From the NCBI GenBank assembly GCA_027621335.1, contig JAQCAN010000080.1:1-9841 (forward strand): 9,841 bases of DNA, written 5' to 3'. A program made the position numbers and the translations under genes. Each line of letters begins with the position of its first letter. The first letter of the stretch is position 1. Origin of the DNA: Bacteroidota bacterium. Its GTDB lineage: Bacteria; Bacteroidota; Bacteroidia; Flavobacteriales_D; JABDKJ01. The notes beneath the pieces are model-generated. The model was given only the letters and a program-made list of their open reading frames with translations, searched no databases and was not told the origin of the DNA. Positions 1 through 6,663 of the stretch are shown piece after piece.

Positions 1-26
1 CAGAATAAGGTATTTCAGATTTCCTT

Positions 27-1769
27 TCATTCCTTGGTTGGTTTAGAATAGTTCGCCCTTCGTATCGCAGTGAGACTGATTCCTAGGATAAGAATAATCA
101 CTAATGGAATGATCATGTTAAGGGCCTGTATGCGTCCTCTCGAATCATTCAGGAGCTCTTCGTTGAGCTGACGGAGCTTGATACCCTTGGTGCGGATAGA
201 GATGAGACTGGCCTCGTCCAGCATATAATTCACAGCATTGAGAAGGAATTCTCGATTACCATAGATCTTATCCCTGGTATACCTGTCATAGCCCAATGTG
301 AAATAATTCGCGCCATCTGGACTGACCTTGTTCTTGAAGATATCGCCATCAGCGATGACGAGCATGCTCGTGGGAAGGCTCTTTTCTCTTAGGTCGAAGC
401 CTTCTTGCTTATATAGTGGACTGACCCTGTTCTTGAAGGCAGTGGGGAAGCTGCCTTCCAGGAGGACAGCCACTGGCTGAAAGGGTCGAGTTTTATTCCC
501 AAAGTCCGGATCTATGGTCACTATGTTCAAGTTCACTCGAACTGGTGGTCTGAGGACCCGTGTGAATTCAGAACTGCTCAGCAAGATGGTTTGTTTCACA
601 TCCGCTTTGGACAAGGTGTCTATGCTGCTCGTGAATTCCGTTACTACTGGGTCGATATTTCCCACGATCGGGTGGCTACTCCTGGGAACCAATACCGGTT
701 GGAAATACCATGGGAACAATTCGATCTGTGGCTGATTGCCCCTCATCCCAGTGGTGATGCCGATAGGTGCACATGTACGGTCCAAGAGAAGGTTCTTCTG
801 AATGCGCACCCCATAGTCGAAGAGCATCTCTTCGATACCAAGCTCCCTCGAAAGGGCCATGGTCTGCTGTTGGTTCTTCAGACTGTCCAAGTCCATCTGC
901 AATGGATCGATGCACCAGATGACTTTCCCGCCTCGCATCAGGAATTGATCGATCAAGAATCGGTCCTTGTCAGAGAAAGCCGAGTCAGGATCCGCAATAA
1001 TGATGAGGTCATAGCGATTGACGCGATTCTTTCCGTCCTGTGAAGCGGGATCACTCAAGGCATTCAATTGCCCATCGATGCGTTTGCGCTCCACCACATA
1101 GCTCTCGCTCAATAGCTTCACAGCATCCGCAGTCTCCATCGGGCTGAGTTCACCATGGCCTTCTATGAATGCGATGTGAGGGGTCTTCTTGGAAGTTACC
1201 CTTCGTAGGGTCCTTGCGAATTCATATTCCAAGTTGACAACAGAATTGTTGATCAGTTCAGGATCCGCAGCTCGTTCATTGCTCTTCAGCAACTGGACCG
1301 GGGCAGATTCTCCTTGGTAGGTGATGATGGCACCAGGAAAGATGATCTTCTCTGATACCCCATCCTTCGTCCTGAAGGTGATGTTCGTGTATTGGAGACC
1401 TTCATCCTGGAGGTACTGGTAGAACTTGTTCCTGGTCTCCTGATCCTCGCTTTCAGATGGATTGATGAACTCATACTCCAGATTGCTCCCCGCATAGGCC
1501 TTCATCTCATCCAACCTTTCCTGTATAGCCCGTTCCAGACGCTTATACTCAGCTGGATACTCGCCCTTAAGGTAGACTTTGATGAAGACCACATCCTCGA
1601 GGTCCTGCAAGAGCTCTATGGTTGCATCTTTAAGGGTATGACGTTTTTCCTCTGTAAGGTCGAACCTCTTGAATTCGAAACTGCTCAGAACTACGACCGA
1701 AAAGAGGATGACTATCCCCAGGAACAGCCGGAAAAGGCTTTTTGACCTATTGGAATATTCCCTTACCAT
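27..1769 (-). CDS. gldG: GldG, gliding-motility ABC transporter substrate-binding-like subunit
   Basis: This 580-residue protein matches GldG in length and layout. In the Gld system GldA (ATPase), GldF (permease) and GldG form an ABC transporter needed for gliding in Flavobacterium; its substrate is unknown. The sequence shows an N-terminal membrane anchor (about residues 12-30, LFRLFLGIVILFSVVVL), then the GldG hallmark FDLTEEKRHTL (36-46), a long extracytoplasmic region of the ABC-type uncharacterised transport family with IAFIEGHGE (199-207) and RYDLIIIADP (252-261), and a second membrane helix near the C-terminus (about 549-570) with a short basic cytoplasmic tail. The start is an ATG that overlaps the last 7 bases of gldF, so the two are probably translationally coupled and share the promoter upstream of gldF. 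No gldA lies in the window; it is usually encoded elsewhere. The reading frame is intact. Only 26 bases remain beyond the stop, and they show nothing recognisable. Confidence 0.95.
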   Translation of the reverse strand: MVREYSNRSKSLFRLFLGIVILFSVVVLSSFEFKRFDLTEEKRHTLKDATIELLQDLEDVVFIKVYLKGEYPAEYKRLERAIQERLDEMKAYAGSNLEYEFINPSESEDQETRNKFYQYLQDEGLQYTNITFRTKDGVSEKIIFPGAIITYQGESAPVQLLKSNERAADPELINNSVVNLEYEFARTLRRVTSKKTPHIAFIEGHGELSPMETADAVKLLSESYVVERKRIDGQLNALSDPASQDGKNRVNRYDLIIIADPDSAFSDKDRFLIDQFLMRGGKVIWCIDPLQMDLDSLKNQQQTMALSRELGIEEMLFDYGVRIQKNLLLDRTCAPIGITTGMRGNQPQIELFPWYFQPVLVPRSSHPIVGNIDPVVTEFTSSIDTLSKADVKQTILLSSSEFTRVLRPPVRVNLNIVTIDPDFGNKTRPFQPVAVLLEGSFPTAFKNRVSPLYKQEGFDLREKSLPTSMLVIADGDIFKNKVSPDGANYFTLGYDRYTRDKIYGNREFLLNAVNYMLDEASLISIRTKGIKLRQLNEELLNDSRGRIQALNMIIPLVIILILGISLTAIRRANYSKPTKE

Positions 1770-2494
1770 TTCCTGCTTTCTAAACTGGTTTTGGTCAATA
1801 AGAAGAAGATGCCCATGAGCCCTAGGAAATAGACCACATCACGTGTGTCTATGACACCACGACTCAAGGAACGATAATGCTCGTTCATGCCCAACTGTAG
1901 CATGAGATTGTCCATAGGACCCAAAAGGTCGAAACTGGCAATGGACTCCAGACCAACGTAAAGGAAGAAACTCAGGAAGATAGCCAAGATGAAGGCGATG
2001 ATTTGGTTGGAGGTGAGTGAAGAGGCGAAGAGACCAATGCTCACAAAGGCAGCACTCAATAAAGACAATCCTATATAGGATCCCCATATGGCTCCATGAT
2101 CAACGTTGCCAGAAGGAACAGCAAGATTGGAGAGGGTCACGTAGTAGACAAGGGTAGGGGCCAAGCTGAGAAGAGTAAGGAACCAACCAGCGAGGAACTT
2201 GGCCCCGATGATCCGATCATCACTGATGGGTTTGGTCAAAAGCAATTCCAAGGTACCTGTCCGTTTCTCTTCGGAGAATGAACGCATGGTGATAGCGGGA
2301 ATAATAAAAAGGAAGACCCAAGGAGCGAGTAGGAAGAGGTTATCCAATTCAGCGAATCCCCGGTCGAGGAGGTTGAATTCCCCAGGGAATACCCATAGGA
2401 ACAACCCTACCATCAGGAGGAATACCATGATGACGATATAGCCGATGAGGCCGCTCAGGAATCCTCCCATCTCTTTACGAAGCAATGCCCACAT
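1763..2494 (-). CDS. gldF: GldF, gliding-motility ABC transporter permease
   Basis: This is the permease partner of GldG, of the ABC-2 membrane protein type. From the chosen ATG it has 243 residues with six predicted membrane helices (about 14-36, 52-70, 98-122, 137-158, 163-184, 216-234). The run LFLWVFPGEFNLLD (31-44), followed by LAPWVFLFIIPAITMRSF (56-73) and GTLELLLTKPIS (80-91), is typical of GldF. The frame stays open to a TTG 39 bases upstream (2533), but the family begins at MW(A)xLxKE, which fits the ATG at 2494, and the TTG lies inside a predicted -7 promoter element, so the shorter start is preferred. The gene overlaps gldG by 7 bases, indicating co-transcription. By family knowledge it sits in the cytoplasmic membrane with the GldA ATPase. 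Confidence 0.95.
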   Translation of the reverse strand: MWALLRKEMGGFLSGLIGYIVIMVFLLMVGLFLWVFPGEFNLLDRGFAELDNLFLLAPWVFLFIIPAITMRSFSEEKRTGTLELLLTKPISDDRIIGAKFLAGWFLTLLSLAPTLVYYVTLSNLAVPSGNVDHGAIWGSYIGLSLLSAAFVSIGLFASSLTSNQIIAFILAIFLSFFLYVGLESIASFDLLGPMDNLMLQLGMNEHYRSLSRGVIDTRDVVYFLGLMGIFFLLTKTSLESRKW

Positions 2495-2530
2495 ATCTAT
2501 CTCTGTCGTGCTTGGGATTTCATGGTGCTG

Positions 2531-2565
2531 CAAAAATATCCTTTAATGCGCATGGCTTGACCAAA
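2531..2565 (-). promoter_or_regulatory. Predicted Bacteroidota promoter for gldFG
   Basis: Read on the minus strand, TATTTTTG (2538-2531) is an exact match to the Bacteroidota -7 consensus TAnnTTTG. A TTTG at 2565-2562 lies 23 bases upstream, slightly more than the usual spacing of about 20. Transcription would start near 2525, leaving a leader of about 30 bases before the gldF ATG. It lies in the 90-base gap after the ABM-domain gene, so gldFG can be an independent unit. This is consensus matching only. Confidence 0.45.
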
Positions 2566-2584
2566 TGCCAAAGTCAATAGACAC

Positions 2585-2893
2585 TTAGGATCTCATTCCT
2601 GCCTCAGCCATCAGGTCCATGCTCCACGCGGAAGCAGGAGAGGTGAAATGGAGCTTCGTCTCTTTCCAAATGGATCGGAAAAGTTCGGATCGTCTATAAT
2701 CCTCCAAAGCCTCTTCGGAGTCCCACAAGCTATATGTGTACAAGATGTCCGGTTCCCTCCTGTCCCTGAGCAGCTCGACATGATGACACCCTGGGAAGGA
2801 GGCGATCAATTCTTTCTTTGACTCGAAAAAGTCAATGAAGGCATCTATCGACCCAGCCTTGAAGTGCATCTTGACCATGCGTCTCATCGTCAT
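2585..2893 (-). CDS. Small ABM-domain protein (putative quinol monooxygenase family)
   Basis: This is a 102-residue protein of the dimeric alpha-beta barrel (antibiotic biosynthesis monooxygenase, ABM) fold. Visible family features are the opening strand MVKMHFK (6-12), the helix IDAFIDFFESKKELIASFPGC in two parts (16-36), HHVELLRD (37-44), the strand ILYTYSLWDSEEALEDYR (50-67) and the helix ELFRSIWKETK (70-80). Members include cofactor-free monooxygenases and heme-degrading enzymes, but many are uncharacterised, and no substrate can be read from this sequence. The ATG at 2893 overlaps the TGA of the upstream SAM hydrolase family gene (ATGA), which implies translational coupling. An in-frame ATG two codons later is possible. 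It is followed by a 90-base gap and then gldF. The fold assignment is good; the activity is unknown. Confidence 0.85.
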   Translation of the reverse strand: MTMRRMVKMHFKAGSIDAFIDFFESKKELIASFPGCHHVELLRDRREPDILYTYSLWDSEEALEDYRRSELFRSIWKETKLHFTSPASAWSMDLMAEAGMRS

Positions 2894-3681
2894 TGGAAAT
2901 CAATTCTTACGGTGTCTCCTTTCTTCAATCCGAATAGAGCTGCTGCACCTCGTGTAGTAGCGGTGGTCCCTTGATTGATGGCGATTTCCAAAAGGCCATT
3001 GGAACGGAAGATGGCCAAAGGATCCCCCGGAGATACCTCATTGTAGGTCTTTACGATCTTCTTCACACGGTGTCTGGCAAAGCGCACCTCGAACTCTCGT
3101 CCTCGTCCTACTTCCTTGAAATGTTCCAAACTGATGTTGCTCAAGATGTTCTCATAGCTGTCTACATGCATGACATGTCCGCGTATGGAATTGGAGTCCA
3201 AGATGGGGCGCAGCGGGGTATAGAAGGATCTCAGCTTATATGGCCTTGAAAGAACTTCTGGAGTTCCTCCTTTGGAGAGATGGGCCGCTACTCTAGCAAA
3301 GATGTTCTTGGTCGGAAAGGTGAGGTCGTCCGTATCCTGTGAAAGGTCGATCTCGAAGACCTCATCGGGTTCCCTGTCCAATAGAAATGAGAAGAGGCCA
3401 TTGTCAGCAGAGATGAAGAACTGATCTTCCGATTTCACGATGACATGGGCTCGTTCTTTGCTCCATTCAGGCTGTAAACCGATGATATGGGTGGTCCCAG
3501 ATGGGAAGTCCTTATAGACTTGCCTAAGGATATAGGCCGCATGCTGGATGTCGAAGTGCTCCACTTCATGACTTATATCCATAATCTGGGCTTCTGGAGC
3601 ATGACGCAGTATGGCAATCTTGACTGCGGCCACATAGTGGTCTCGGTGTCCCATATCAGAGGTCAATGTGACTATAGCCAT
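2890..3681 (-). CDS. SAM hydrolase / SAM hydroxide adenosyltransferase family protein (DUF62)
   Basis: This 263-residue protein belongs to the family that includes SAM hydrolase (SAM plus water to adenosine and L-methionine) and the SAM-dependent fluorinase and chlorinase. It begins with the family signature MAIVTLTSDMG (1-11; Asp9 is the expected ribose ligand) and continues with MDISHEVEHFDIQHAAYIL (34-52), the ADNGLFSFLL block (92-101), IFARVAAHLSKGG (127-139) and HVDSYENILSNI (172-183; Asp174 and Asn178 at ligand positions). The C-terminal beta domain ends with AAALFGLKKGDTVRI. The ATG at 3681 fits the family start; the upstream TTG at 3723 overlaps a predicted -7 element and is rejected. 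Two of the three hydrolase triad residues (Asp-Arg-His) look replaced: Gln70 stands where Asp is expected, and FPTKN where HGRD is usual. Activity is therefore less certain than family membership. The gene is coupled to the ABM-domain gene downstream. Confidence 0.88.
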   Translation of the reverse strand: MAIVTLTSDMGHRDHYVAAVKIAILRHAPEAQIMDISHEVEHFDIQHAAYILRQVYKDFPSGTTHIIGLQPEWSKERAHVIVKSEDQFFISADNGLFSFLLDREPDEVFEIDLSQDTDDLTFPTKNIFARVAAHLSKGGTPEVLSRPYKLRSFYTPLRPILDSNSIRGHVMHVDSYENILSNISLEHFKEVGRGREFEVRFARHRVKKIVKTYNEVSPGDPLAIFRSNGLLEIAINQGTTATTRGAAALFGLKKGDTVRIDFQ

Positions 3682-3720
3682 GGGAAGGTGGTCTCTGTGG
3701 GCATGGATGATGGTGAAAGG

Positions 3721-3728
3721 CAAAGATA
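3721..3728 (-). promoter_or_regulatory. Predicted -7 element for the SAM hydrolase family operon
   Basis: On the minus strand TATCTTTG is an exact match to the Bacteroidota -7 consensus TAnnTTTG. A start site near 3714 would give a leader of about 33 bases before the ATG at 3681. No TTG or TTTG lies at the usual -33 distance; that position is instead next to the palindrome at 3742-3753, so the promoter may need an activator, or the match may be chance. Confidence 0.35.
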
Positions 3729-3730
3729 AT

Positions 3731-3774
3731 AGGGCCTAAAGGGTCTAAAGACCTGTTGAAAACTGAAATCAACA
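3731..3774. repeat. Short direct repeat and two small palindromes in the divergent intergenic region
   Basis: Three small structures are packed into 44 bases between the SAM hydrolase family gene and phoH. AGGGCCTAA (3731-3739) is followed directly by AGGGTCTAA (3740-3748), a tandem repeat with one mismatch. GGTCT-AA-AGACC (3742-3753) is a 5-bp inverted repeat, and TGTTGA-N9-TCAACA (3754-3774) is a 6-bp inverted repeat. They lie upstream of the predicted -7 element of the minus-strand operon and ahead of phoH, where operators would be expected. No known operator is recognised. Confidence 0.35.
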
Positions 3775-3820
3775 AAACGAAGTGAACACAGAAGATTGTG
3801 GTCATCTTTGGGCGAGAAAT

Positions 3821-4771
3821 ATGTCTCTAGAGAAAGAATTCATCATTCAAGGCTTCGATCCTGTAGCCTTTCTTGGCGTTAACAATGCCAAGCTCAATTT
3901 GATAAAGAAGCAATTTCCGACCCTCAAGATCATCTCCAGAGGCGAACGCATCAAGGTCATTGGAGAGAAACAGGAGATCTCCTCTTTCGAAGAGAAGTAC
4001 GATGAGCTCGTGATGCATTTGGAACGATTCAATTCCTTATCAGAAAGCGACATTGCCAATATACTGGACGCTGGCTCTGAAAATAATGAAGGCCATGACC
4101 CATCAGTTCTGGTGTATGGAAATAAGGGACTACGCATCATTCCCCGAACTGCGGGGCATAAAACCTTGGTCAAAGCTTCAGAGAAGAATGACCTTGTCTT
4201 GGTCTCTGGACCCGCAGGGACTGGCAAAACCTATACCGCTGTTGCGTTGGCAGTGAGAGCACTTAAGAATAGGGAAGTAAGGCGCATCGTGCTGACCCGA
4301 CCTGCTGTGGAAGCTGGGGAAAGTCTAGGTTTTCTCCCTGGAGATATGAGGGACAAATTGGACCCATACATGCAGCCCATCTATGATGCGCTCTACGACA
4401 TGCTCCCCCCCAAGAAGCTCTTGGAGTATTTGGAGGCCCGCACCATTGAGATCGCTCCATTAGCGTATATGAGAGGACGTACATTGGATCATGCCTTCGT
4501 CATTCTGGATGAAGCTCAGAATACGACAGAGAATCAGATGAAGATGTTCCTTACGAGAATGGGGATGTCTGCCAGATTCATGATCACAGGAGATCTGACT
4601 CAGGTGGATCTACCTCACAATAAGCGGAGCGGGTTTATCATGGCCATGAAGAAATTGAAGGATATTGAGGGCATCGGTATCGTAGAATTGTCCACAAAAG
4701 ATGTCATTCGACATCGCCTGGTCAAGAAGATTATTAATGCACTGGAAGAATATGGAGATAGTAGCCGTTGA
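3821..4771 (+). CDS. phoH: PhoH family RNA-associated ATPase
   Basis: This is a 316-residue PhoH-family P-loop ATPase (the PhoH/PhoL group, linked by family knowledge to RNA metabolism and stress). An N-terminal KH-like segment is seen at about 15-70 (LGVNNAKLNLIKKQFP, then IISRGERIKVIGE). The ATPase core follows with Walker A GPAGTGKT (130-137), the PAVEAGESLGFLPGD block (161-175), LAYMRGRTLDHAFVILDEAQN (214-234, containing Walker B with Asp230 and Glu231), the sensor-like MITGDLTQVDLP (254-265), and VIRHRLVKKII near the end. The frame is open back to a GTG at 3782, but the 13 extra residues do not resemble the family and the ATG at 3821 fits its usual start. No Shine-Dalgarno sequence is seen. 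The end overlaps purC by 20 bases, so the two are probably co-transcribed. The gene appears intact and conventional. Confidence 0.95.
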   Translation: MSLEKEFIIQGFDPVAFLGVNNAKLNLIKKQFPTLKIISRGERIKVIGEKQEISSFEEKYDELVMHLERFNSLSESDIANILDAGSENNEGHDPSVLVYGNKGLRIIPRTAGHKTLVKASEKNDLVLVSGPAGTGKTYTAVALAVRALKNREVRRIVLTRPAVEAGESLGFLPGDMRDKLDPYMQPIYDALYDMLPPKKLLEYLEARTIEIAPLAYMRGRTLDHAFVILDEAQNTTENQMKMFLTRMGMSARFMITGDLTQVDLPHNKRSGFIMAMKKLKDIEGIGIVELSTKDVIRHRLVKKIINALEEYGDSSR

Positions 4772-5699
4772 TCATATCGATATAGAACTCCCTGGAGTGA
4801 AGAGCGTCTATCACGGTAAGGTTCGTGATGTATATCACATGGAGGATGGACGATTGATCATGGTGGCCAGCGACCGCATATCAGCCTTTGATGTGATTCT
4901 CCCACGGCCCATACCGTTCAAAGGCCAAGTACTCAATCAGATCGCCAACAGGTTCTTGGATCTGACCAAGGACATCGTCCCGAATTGGAAATTGGCCGTT
5001 CCAGACCCACAGGTCACAGTCGGTCTCGCCTGTGTCCCTTATCGCGTGGAGATGGTCATCAGGAGATACCTTACCGGACATGCATGGAGGGAGTATAGCT
5101 CAGGAAAACGAGAACTCTGCGGAGTTCCCTTGCCTGAGGGCCTCAAAGAGCACGACCGTTTGCCCGAACCGATCATCACTCCGGCCACTAAGGCAGAGGA
5201 AGGACACGATGAGGACATTTCAAGGGGAGAGATCATCGCCAAGGGAATCGTTCCTGAGGCTGAGTATGTGCAGTTAGAGGCCTACACCAGGGCGTTATTT
5301 CAGAGAGGAACGGAATATGCCCTCGAGCGAGGCTTGATTCTCGTAGATACCAAGTATGAATTTGGAAAAAGAGATGGGCAGATCTATTTGATCGATGAGA
5401 TCCACACACCTGATTCCTCCCGCTACTTTTACGCTGATGGGTACCAAGATCATCAGGATAAAGGGGAGACACAGAGGCAATTGTCTAAGGAATTCGTCAG
5501 ACAATGGTTGATAGGTAATGGATTTCAGGGCAAAGAGGGACAGATGGTACCTCAAATGGATGATAGCTATGTGCGTTCAGTAAGTGAGCGTTACATAGAG
5601 CTTTTTGAGCAGATCACCGGTGAATCATTTATTCCTTCATCCTCAAAGGACCCCAAGGCCAGGATTGAAGCTAATATCAGGGCCTATTTGAACTCTTGA
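4752..5699 (+). CDS. purC: Phosphoribosylaminoimidazole-succinocarboxamide (SAICAR) synthase
   Basis: PurC joins CAIR and L-aspartate with ATP to form SAICAR in de novo purine synthesis, in the cytoplasm. The protein has 315 residues, the longer yeast-like form common in Bacteroidota. Visible blocks are GKVRDVY (22-28, nucleotide loop), SDRISAFDVILP (40-51), YLTGHAWREY (106-115), the signature PEPIITPATKAEEGHDE (138-154), LILVDTKYEFG (195-205), and DEIHTPDSSRYF (215-226), where Asp215 is the expected metal ligand. The family start is the ATG at 4752, inside the last 20 bases of phoH in another frame; an upstream in-frame ATG at 4701 would add 17 residues unlike the family. Overlap with phoH suggests translational coupling. 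No frameshift or missing catalytic residue is seen. Confidence 0.97.
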   Translation: MEIVAVDHIDIELPGVKSVYHGKVRDVYHMEDGRLIMVASDRISAFDVILPRPIPFKGQVLNQIANRFLDLTKDIVPNWKLAVPDPQVTVGLACVPYRVEMVIRRYLTGHAWREYSSGKRELCGVPLPEGLKEHDRLPEPIITPATKAEEGHDEDISRGEIIAKGIVPEAEYVQLEAYTRALFQRGTEYALERGLILVDTKYEFGKRDGQIYLIDEIHTPDSSRYFYADGYQDHQDKGETQRQLSKEFVRQWLIGNGFQGKEGQMVPQMDDSYVRSVSERYIELFEQITGESFIPSSSKDPKARIEANIRAYLNS

Positions 5700-5726
5700 G
5701 CGATACGTCATTTGGGACGATATTTG
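5696..5726 (+). promoter_or_regulatory. Possible promoter for the exported propeller protein gene
   Basis: TTG (5696-5698) is followed after exactly 20 bases by GATATTTG (5719-5726), which differs from the Bacteroidota -7 consensus TAnnTTTG at its first base. Transcription would begin near 5733, about 29 bases before the preferred ATG at 5762. The -33 part overlaps the end of purC, so readthrough from phoH-purC is equally possible. Confidence 0.3.
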
Positions 5727-5761
5727 CTCAGTGGATGCATGATGAGCACAACCTCTTAGCT

Positions 5762-6625
5762 ATGAGACCAGCCTATAGACTTCTTTTTACATTGTTTACC
5801 CTTGTCACTATCGGCCTTCAAGCACAAATAGAACTCGACTTGGTGGAAATGTGTGAGCTGCCTAGTGTGATCGATGAGAGTTCGGGTCTTGCCATTGCTG
5901 GAGAGCGCAGCCTTTGGACTCACAATGACAGAGGTGGAAATGCTGAGATCTTTGAAGTCGATGTCAGAGGGGAATTACTACGAACAGTTGAATTGACCGA
6001 TGTCACGGTACACGATATGGAGGATGTGGCCATGGACAAGGATGGTATGCTCTTTATTGGAGACTTCGGTAACAATAAGAAGGACAGGCTCAAGTTGAGT
6101 ATTCTTCGTGTCGACCCAAGACAGATTCAGGAAAACAAGGTTCGCCCTGAAGTCATCGAATTCCTTTTGCCAGATAATGGATTGAATAGCAAATGCCACT
6201 ACGACATCGAGGCCATGATATGGAGCAAAGGCCGATTGGTGATGTTCACCAAGGACCGTTGCGATGAGAACAACAATCATTTGGTCATCTATTCGGTCCC
6301 AGATGAACCAGGTCATTACACTGCGGCCAAGATGGGAGAATTCTACTGGGAAGAGCCGGATAAGTGTATAAAGATCACAGGGGCAGACTTGAGCCCAGAT
6401 GGTAAGAAGCTTGTCTTGCTTTCAAGGAATGGCTTGCATTTCTTCTTTGCCTACAACCGAGATGAATATTTCAATGGATCATACAGGTACCTTGAACTGG
6501 AAGATAGGAAAAGGGAAGGCTTGGTTCACTACGGGGATTGTGAACTTTTCATTTCCGAGGAGGCCAAAAAAGGAGCAAAGGCCAAGCTTTGGAAGCTCAA
6601 CCTTTGCTCAATTGGTTTTAACTGA
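5762..6625 (+). CDS. Exported beta-propeller-like protein of unknown function
   Basis: I recognise the type but not a named gene. From the ATG at 5762 the product has 287 residues and opens with a signal peptide (basic MRPAYR, hydrophobic LLFTLFTLVTIG, likely cleavage after LQA at residue 21), so it should be periplasmic or secreted. No lipobox cysteine is present. The rest repeats propeller-like strands: ESSGLAIAGERSLWTHNDRGG (39-59), DMEDVAMDKDGMLFIGDFGNN (85-105), DIEAMIWSKGRLVMFTKD (148-165), ITGADLSPDGKKLVLLSRNG (205-224) and REGLVHYGDCELFISEE (251-267), suggesting about five blades. Similar 'ESSGL ... HNDRGG ... GDFGNN' proteins occur widely in Bacteroidota without assigned function. 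The frame is open to a TTG overlapping the purC stop (5696) and has another ATG at 5735, but only the 5762 start puts the signal peptide at the N-terminus. No C-terminal type IX sorting domain is seen. It is convergent with clpC. Confidence 0.8.
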   Translation: MRPAYRLLFTLFTLVTIGLQAQIELDLVEMCELPSVIDESSGLAIAGERSLWTHNDRGGNAEIFEVDVRGELLRTVELTDVTVHDMEDVAMDKDGMLFIGDFGNNKKDRLKLSILRVDPRQIQENKVRPEVIEFLLPDNGLNSKCHYDIEAMIWSKGRLVMFTKDRCDENNNHLVIYSVPDEPGHYTAAKMGEFYWEEPDKCIKITGADLSPDGKKLVLLSRNGLHFFFAYNRDEYFNGSYRYLELEDRKREGLVHYGDCELFISEEAKKGAKAKLWKLNLCSIGFN

Positions 6626-6646
6626 TACTACAGCAAAGTCTTTGCT
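6602..6646. terminator. Weak hairpin cluster between convergent genes
   Basis: CTTTGCT (6602-6608), AGCAAAG (6632-6638) and CTTTGCT (6640-6646) can pair in two mutually exclusive ways: a hairpin with a 23-base loop, or a tight stem AGCAAA-GTC-TTTGCT (6632-6646). The tight stem lies in the 38-base gap between the two convergent stop codons. There is no T-run on either side, so this is at best a weak bidirectional terminator or a stabilising 3' hairpin. Confidence 0.25.
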
Positions 6647-6663
6647 AATCTGAGTTGTAATGG

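Noticed and set aside
1..26. Start of a further gene downstream of gldG
   Set aside because: Only 26 bases are present, with no start codon or motif that could support a call.
591..1043. Open plus-strand frame of 150 codons inside gldG
   Set aside because: It lies wholly antisense to a clear gldG, has no recognisable domain, and its residue mix is that expected of an antisense shadow.
3782..3820. GTG start giving PhoH 13 extra residues
   Set aside because: The extension does not resemble PhoH proteins, while the ATG at 3821 matches the usual family start.
3682..3820. SAM or purine riboswitch upstream of the SAM hydrolase family gene or phoH-purC
   Set aside because: No kink-turn, pseudoknot or conserved riboswitch core is visible, and the predicted leader of about 33 bases on the minus strand is too short.
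4689..4698. TTGTCCACA inside phoH as a third DnaA box
   Set aside because: It has a mismatch to TTWTNCACA, lies in coding sequence, and encodes conserved-looking residues, so it carries no independent weight.
5696..5761. TTG and ATG (5735) starts for the propeller protein
   Set aside because: They would bury the signal peptide inside the protein; the ATG at 5762 places it at the N-terminus.
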